This document shows, one piece after another, positions 7,111 through 11,275 of a stretch of 11,275 nucleotides of DNA. The translations under genes and the position numbers were made by a program. Source of the DNA: PBB1 sp031380885 (GTDB lineage Bacteria > Pseudomonadota > Gammaproteobacteria > Burkholderiales > Burkholderiaceae_C). Under the pieces are notes generated by a model, which saw nothing but the letters and a program-made list of their open reading frames with translations, did no database searches and was not told the origin of the DNA. The first letter of the stretch is position 1. Every line of letters begins with the position of its first letter. The stretch spans positions 1 to 11,275 of the forward strand of contig JANMXL010000241.1 in assembly GCA_031380885.1 (NCBI GenBank), written 5' to 3'.

Positions 7111-8274
7111 ATGACGCCCTTCATCGCACCCGGCGCGACTTTGGGCGTCATGGGCGGCGGCCAGCTTGGCCGGATGTTTGTCCACGCCGCGCAGCAGATG
7201 GGCTACTTCACCGTCGTGCTCGATGCCGACCCCGCGAGCCCTGCGGGGCTGGTCGCGCACCACCACATCCAGGCCAATTACGTCGACGAACAAGGCCTGG
7301 CGCAGCTGATGCAGCGCAGTGCAGCGATCACCACCGAGTTCGAGAATGTGCCGGCCTGCGCGCTGGTGACGCTCGGCGCGCACCGGCCTGTGGCGCCGGG
7401 TGCACAGGCGGTGGCGGTGTGCCAGGACCGTGCCGCCGAGAAGCGGCATTTCGCGGGCTGCGATGTGCCGTGCGCGCCGCATGCGGTGATCGAAAACGCC
7501 TCACAGCTCGCTGAGGTGCCCGAGGCGCTGTTCCCCGGCATCCTGAAGACCACCCGCCTGGGCTACGACGGCAAGGGCCAGGCGCGGGTCGCGACACGGG
7601 CCGATCTGCCGGCGGCGTGGGCGTCGCTCGGCGGTGTGTCGGCCGTGCTCGAGCAGCAATTGCCGCTGGCCTACGAGGTGAGCGTGATCGTCGCGCGCAG
7701 CGCGGTCGGGCAGGTGGTGCACCTCCCGCTGCAGCAGAACCTGCACCGCGACGGCATTCTGGCCGTGACCCAGGTGCCTGCGCCTGACCTGACCGTGGCG
7801 GTGCAGCAGCGCGCGATCGACGCCGCCGAGCGGGTGGCCGAATCGCTGGGCTATGTCGGTGTGCTGTGCGTGGAGTTCTTCGTGCTGAAAGACGGCAGCC
7901 TGGTCGCCAACGAGATGGCACCGCGCCCGCACAACTCCGGCCACTACAGCGTCGATGCCTGCGACCTGTCGCAGTTCGACCTGCAGGTGCGCACGATGAC
8001 CGGAGCGCCGCTGGTCGCCCCGAGGCTGCATTCCCCGGCGGTGATGCTGAATTTGCTCGGCGACCTGTGGTTCGCTTCCGGCGATGCCGCGCCGCGCGAG
8101 CCCGACTGGGCCGCGGTGCTGGCGCTGCCCGGCGTGCACCTGCATTTGTATGGCAAGGCGACACCGCGCCGCGCCCGCAAGATGGGGCACCTGACCGTCA
8201 CCGCGGCCACCGCCGAACAAGCGCGGGCCGTGGCGCTGCAAGCCGCTGCGGCGCTGGGCCTGCCGGCGTTCTGA
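7111..8274 (+). CDS. purK: N5-carboxyaminoimidazole ribonucleotide synthase
   Basis: PurK is an ATP-grasp enzyme that makes N5-CAIR from AIR, bicarbonate and ATP, feeding PurE. The 387-aa product has the expected length. It shows the N-terminal GGGQLGRM (15-22) and EFENVP (76-81), then the ATP-grasp core with ILKTTRLGYDGKGQ (144-157) and VLCVEFFVLKDG (251-262). The PurK signature NEMAPRPHNSGHYS lies at 267-280, and RKMGHLTV near the C terminus. ATG 7111 is preceded by GGAG with 6-nt spacing. Because of the 548-bp gap from purE, translational coupling is not possible, and a separate promoter may be needed; none was convincing. The Sua5 gene follows 26 bp later. Confidence 0.97.
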   Translation: MTPFIAPGATLGVMGGGQLGRMFVHAAQQMGYFTVVLDADPASPAGLVAHHHIQANYVDEQGLAQLMQRSAAITTEFENVPACALVTLGAHRPVAPGAQAVAVCQDRAAEKRHFAGCDVPCAPHAVIENASQLAEVPEALFPGILKTTRLGYDGKGQARVATRADLPAAWASLGGVSAVLEQQLPLAYEVSVIVARSAVGQVVHLPLQQNLHRDGILAVTQVPAPDLTVAVQQRAIDAAERVAESLGYVGVLCVEFFVLKDGSLVANEMAPRPHNSGHYSVDACDLSQFDLQVRTMTGAPLVAPRLHSPAVMLNLLGDLWFASGDAAPREPDWAAVLALPGVHLHLYGKATPRRARKMGHLTVTAATAEQARAVALQAAAALGLPAF

Positions 8275-8300
8275 CGCCCGCCAATTCACCGCACGCTGCC

Positions 8301-9305
8301 ATGCTGCTGGACGGACACGACCCCGTGGCGATCGCCGCGGCCGCCGAGGCGCTCGCCGCCGGCGAACTCGTCGCCTTTCCCACTGAAACCGTCTACGGCC
8401 TGGGGGCGCGGGCCGATGACGACGACGCGGTGGCCCGCATCTACGCGGCCAAGGGCCGCCCGACCGGCCACCCGCTGATCGTCCATGTCGCTGACGCTGC
8501 GGCCGCGCGGCCGTTCTGCGCCGCCTGGCCCGATCTGGCACAGCGGCTGGTGGCGGCGTTCTGGCCCGGCCCGATGACGGTGATCGTGCCGCGCGCCGAC
8601 GGCATGGCCGCGGCCAGCGCCGGTGGCCAGCCGACCCTCGGTCTGCGCTGCCCGTCGCATCCGGTGGCGCTGGCCCTGCTGCGCGCGGCCGCTGTGCGCG
8701 GTGTGCGCGGCATCGCCGCGCCGAGTGCCAACCGCTTCGGGCGGCTCAGCCCGACGCAGGCGGCGCATGTCGTGGCTGAATTGGGCACCGAACTGCGCGT
8801 GCTCGACGGCGGCGACTGCGACGTCGGCATCGAATCGACCATCGTCGACTGCTCGCGCGGTCGCGCGGTGCTGCTGCGCCCGGGCTCGCTGACGCGCGGT
8901 GCGATCGAAGCGGTGCTCGGCCAGCCGCTGGAAGACCGCGATGCGGAAGCGCCCCGCGCGTCCGGCACGTTGGCCTCGCATTACGCACCGCGCGCCAAGG
9001 TCAGGCTGATGGCCTCCGGCCCACTGCGCTCAGCGCTGCAACTGCTGGCCAGCGTGCCCGCCGATGCCGCAGCGCCCAAGTCGGCCGTACCGCTGGCGGT
9101 ATATTCGCGCGTGCCTGTGCCGAGCGGATCTGCGGTGGCCCATCAGGTGATGCCCACCCGTGCCGACCTCGCGGCCCACGAGCTGTTCACCGTGTTGCGC
9201 CGCTTCGATGACCTGGGTGCCCAACTGATCTGGGTCGAAGAACCGCCGGCAGGCCCCGAGTGGGACGGTGTGCGGGATCGCTTGACGCGAGCCTGCGCGG
9301 AGTGA
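8301..9305 (+). CDS. Sua5-type threonylcarbamoyl-AMP synthase
   Basis: The enzyme makes threonylcarbamoyl-AMP from threonine, bicarbonate and ATP, the first step of the t6A37 modification of ANN-decoding tRNAs. The 334-aa product is the long, two-domain Sua5 type rather than short TsaC. The YrdC domain (about 5-205) has FPTETVYGLG (26-35), AAKGRPTGHPL (49-59), FWPGPMTVIVP (87-97), APSANRFGRLSPTQAAHV (140-157), ESTIVDCS (178-185) and LRPGS (192-196). A linker with SGTLASHYAPR (221-231) leads to the Sua5 domain (about 233-334). ATG 8301 gives the normal family N terminus, though without a visible Shine-Dalgarno. It is probably co-transcribed with purK, 26 bp upstream, an association I recall from other Burkholderiales. 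Confidence 0.95.
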   Translation: MLLDGHDPVAIAAAAEALAAGELVAFPTETVYGLGARADDDDAVARIYAAKGRPTGHPLIVHVADAAAARPFCAAWPDLAQRLVAAFWPGPMTVIVPRADGMAAASAGGQPTLGLRCPSHPVALALLRAAAVRGVRGIAAPSANRFGRLSPTQAAHVVAELGTELRVLDGGDCDVGIESTIVDCSRGRAVLLRPGSLTRGAIEAVLGQPLEDRDAEAPRASGTLASHYAPRAKVRLMASGPLRSALQLLASVPADAAAPKSAVPLAVYSRVPVPSGSAVAHQVMPTRADLAAHELFTVLRRFDDLGAQLIWVEEPPAGPEWDGVRDRLTRACAE

Positions 9306-9338
9306 CCGTCGGCCACCCCTTTTTCCTTTGGAGACCGC

Positions 9339-10352
9339 ATGAATTTCAGAGTCGATCGATGGCGCGCCGTGGCGCTGCGCAGCAGCCTGGTGATCCTGAC
9401 GACGGTGGGCGCGTTGCTGCTGTCATCGTGCGGTGGCAGCGGCCAGTCCGGCCAGTCCAAGCGGTTCAAGCCGACGCGGATGATTGTTTTCGGTGACGAG
9501 GCCAGCTTGTTGGTGCCGACCACCCCCGGCGGCAACGATGCGCGCAAATACACCAACAACGGGTTCAACGCGACCAATACCACGGTGATCGATTGCTTCA
9601 ACGCGAACCGGCTGTGGGTTCAGTATTTGGCGGATGAATACAGCCTGGTGTTCGCCGAATGCAATCCTGCCAACGCGACGGCAACGGCGCAGATGCGCGC
9701 CACAGCCGGTGCCAAGGTGGCCGATCTGGCCACAGCGGTCGATGCTTTTCTGGCGGCCAGCGCCCCCGTGCCCACCGATCTGATCACGATGATGGTCGGC
9801 ACCAATGACGTCGTCGAGCTGTACAACAGCGTGAACGCATTGGCGATGACGCAGCTCGCTGCGGTGGCTGAAGCGGAACGCCGTGGCAAGCTGTTCGGCA
9901 CGCAGATCAACCGGCTTACCAACAGCAAGAACAAGCAGGGCCGGGTGATGTACTCCACGGTTCCTGAAGTGGGTTTGACGCCTTTCGGTGTGGGTAAATC
10001 GCTTGCTGATCAGTCGCTTTTGAACTCGCTGACCACCAGCTTCAACAATGCAATGCGCAGTACGGTTGATATCAATGGGCGGAGCAATGCCTTTCTCGAT
10101 ACTGCTCAACGGTTCCGAAACATCATCGATTTCGTACGGAAGGGCAAGTCAGTCTCGAACTCTAACGTCACCAATGTCACCGTTGCAGCCTGCCTGGACC
10201 CCGTCAACCTGTTGACCTGCACGAACAACACGCTTGTTTCTGGCGCGACATCCACCGACCACATATGGGCTGGCAACATCAACTTCAGCGCCGCCGGCCA
10301 CATCTTGATCGGCAACGACGCGGTCGATCTGGCGACTAGCTTGCCGTTGTAA
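9339..10352 (+). CDS. SGNH/GDSL-like lipoprotein with altered catalytic residues
   Basis: The 337-aa product starts with a lipoprotein signal peptide (hydrophobic 11-28, lipobox LSSC, lipidated Cys31), so it is probably anchored in the envelope facing the periplasm or outside. The rest resembles SGNH/GDSL esterases. Block I is VFGDEAS (50-56) with Glu54 where the nucleophile Ser of GDS would be. Block III GTND is intact (154-157). The last block, DHIWAGNINFSAAGH (307-321), aligns with the usual WxDxxHxS pattern so that Asp becomes Gly312 and His becomes Asn315. Hydrolase activity is therefore doubtful. Several Cys (86, 108, 285, 294) could form disulfides. GGAG with 6-nt spacing supports ATG 9339. 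It lies 33 bp after the Sua5 gene and may be co-transcribed with it. Confidence 0.75.
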   Translation: MNFRVDRWRAVALRSSLVILTTVGALLLSSCGGSGQSGQSKRFKPTRMIVFGDEASLLVPTTPGGNDARKYTNNGFNATNTTVIDCFNANRLWVQYLADEYSLVFAECNPANATATAQMRATAGAKVADLATAVDAFLAASAPVPTDLITMMVGTNDVVELYNSVNALAMTQLAAVAEAERRGKLFGTQINRLTNSKNKQGRVMYSTVPEVGLTPFGVGKSLADQSLLNSLTTSFNNAMRSTVDINGRSNAFLDTAQRFRNIIDFVRKGKSVSNSNVTNVTVAACLDPVNLLTCTNNTLVSGATSTDHIWAGNINFSAAGHILIGNDAVDLATSLPL

Positions 10353-10364
10353 CGCCTTCGTCTG

Positions 10365-10646
10365 TCAGCGGGGCCGTCTGCCCTGTCGCCCGCGCAGCTT
10401 CATCAGCAGGATCGCCAGTGCCAACGCCAACGTGATGGCATTGGCGGCGACGATGGGCCAGGCGCCGAGCACCACGCCGTAGGCCAGCCACAGTGCGACA
10501 CCGACGGTGAAGCAGCTGTACATGCCCAGCGAGATGCCGCTGACATCGCCAGTGCGAAAGCAGAGCCAGGCCTGCGGTATGAACGACACCGTGGTCAGCG
10601 CCGCGGCGGCATAGCCCAGCAGATCGATCCAGTCGGGGTCGCTCAT
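10365..10646 (-). CDS. SemiSWEET sugar transporter (PQ-loop family)
   Basis: SemiSWEETs are small bacterial sugar facilitators of the SWEET/MtN3 family; two three-helix protomers form the transport unit in the inner membrane. The 93-aa product has three predicted membrane helices (about 6-26, 38-58, 62-83). The PQ motif is in helix 1 (SFIPQ, Pro24-Gln25), VGVALWLAYG in helix 2, and WPIVAANAIT with the conserved Asn69 in helix 3. A basic tail (83-93) suits the cytoplasmic side by the positive-inside rule. Its ATG (10646-10644) overlaps the dacB stop as ATGA, implying translational coupling. The transported sugar cannot be read from sequence. It converges on the SGNH gene with only 12 bp between stops. 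Confidence 0.9.
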   Translation of the reverse strand: MSDPDWIDLLGYAAAALTTVSFIPQAWLCFRTGDVSGISLGMYSCFTVGVALWLAYGVVLGAWPIVAANAITLALALAILLMKLRGRQGRRPR

Positions 10647-11275
10647 CGCCTGGGGTTCGCGCTGTTTCCCGCACTGCTTTCGGCGCTGCGGGCCGGGGCC
10701 TCAGAAAAGCCGTCGTTTGCGGCCCACTCGATCAGCGCTTCCAGCGCCGGCCGCGCTGCTGCCGCGTTCGGGTGGTTGACGATGCCCACCAGCACGTAGC
10801 GCCGCCCGCTCGGCGCCAGCACATAGCCGGCCACCGCGGTCACATCGCGCAGCGATCCGGTCTTCAAGTGCGCACGGCCGGTGAGCGTTTGTGTGCGCCG
10901 CAGCGTGCCGTCGACGCCGCTGACCGGCAGCGAGGCCATCAGCTCCGGCATCAGCGGGCTGGCCGCGGCGTCTTGCAGCAACCTCGCCAGCAAGGCCGCG
11001 GTGACGCGCGTTTCGCGTGACAACCCCGAGCCGTTGTCGATCACTGCCGCGCGGCCCGCGTCGCCGTAGCGTGTGGCCAGCCAGCCGCGCAGCACGTCGC
11101 GCGCGCCGTCCGGCGTGCCCAGGCCGCGTTGCGTCAGCGCCAGCGTCAGGAACAGTTGCTGAGCCATCACGTTGTTGCTGTACTTGTTGATGTCGCGGAC
11201 CACCTCGGCCAACGGAGGCGAGGCCAGCTCGAAGGTCGGCGCGGTGGCCGGCGCCGTGCCGTCGCGCACGGTGCC
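10643..11275 (-). CDS. dacB: D-alanyl-D-alanine carboxypeptidase/endopeptidase, PBP4 family (5' end outside window)
   Basis: This is the C-terminal 210 residues of a class C penicillin-binding protein (peptidase S13, PBP4/DacB). It is a periplasmic enzyme that trims the terminal D-Ala and cleaves D-Ala–mDAP cross-links in peptidoglycan. The SxN motif is in YSNNVMAQQLF (fragment residues 32-42), followed by VIDNGSGLSR (78-87) and the KTG motif in HLKTGSLRD (136-144), all typical. The nucleophile SxxK motif, the inserted domains and the signal peptide lie beyond base 11275. The GTG at 11269-11267 is internal and should not be taken as a start, since the frame stays open to the edge. A Ser/Ala-rich tail ends at TGA 10645-10643, overlapping the SemiSWEET ATG. 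Confidence 0.93.
   Translation of the reverse strand, partial: GTVRDGTAPATAPTFELASPPLAEVVRDINKYSNNVMAQQLFLTLALTQRGLGTPDGARDVLRGWLATRYGDAGRAAVIDNGSGLSRETRVTAALLARLLQDAAASPLMPELMASLPVSGVDGTLRRTQTLTGRAHLKTGSLRDVTAVAGYVLAPSGRRYVLVGIVNHPNAAAARPALEALIEWAANDGFSEAPARSAESSAGNSANPRR

Noticed and set aside
7866..8300. An N-terminal extension of the Sua5 protein overlapping purK
   Set aside because: It is an out-of-frame shadow of purK; the family start fits ATG 8301.
7328..8541. Long minus-strand open frames opposite purK and the Sua5 gene
   Set aside because: Very Arg/Pro/Ala-rich shadows of well-identified plus-strand genes.

Overview
The window is a dense chromosomal housekeeping segment of high G+C content (roughly two thirds by eye). 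It carries twelve protein-coding genes, two of them cut by the window edges. Gene content and order point to a betaproteobacterium, most likely Burkholderiales (inference). The signs are a LysM–dprA–smg run divergent from def–fmt, a DUF1631-type protein next to smg, purE–purK–Sua5, and a thioredoxin-fold/TPR protein. No tRNA, rRNA, CRISPR array, transposase or phage gene was found.

Layout: (1) 1-417 (+), the 3' end of a DUF1631-like gene, convergent with smg. (2) 467-3284 (-), a probable operon LysM protein → dprA → smg. (3) 3470-4966 (+), def and fmt, divergent from the LysM gene; Fmt formylates initiator Met-tRNA and Def removes the formyl group, so they form one pathway. (4) 5024-5968 (-), a CnoX/YbbN-like thioredoxin-fold protein without the CXXC cysteines, convergent with fmt and divergent from purE. 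(5) 6068-9305 (+), purE, purK and a Sua5-type tRNA threonylcarbamoyl-AMP synthase. (6) 9339-10352 (+), an SGNH/GDSL-like lipoprotein whose catalytic positions look altered. (7) 10365-11275 (-), dacB (5' end outside the window) overlapping a SemiSWEET sugar transporter by ATGA.

The main thing the genes do not explain lies between purE and purK. These genes are usually adjacent, but here they are 548 bp apart. The gap holds a long imperfect inverted repeat: arms of about 170-180 nt around a loop of about 68 nt, with blocks matching 17/18 and 22/23. A small hairpin with a T-run follows. It looks like a palindromic intergenic (MITE- or REP-like) element inserted into the purine operon, or a very large structured RNA segment. 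I recognise no named family for it. Otherwise the region is ordinary core genome, and I see no convincing new defence or metabolic system.
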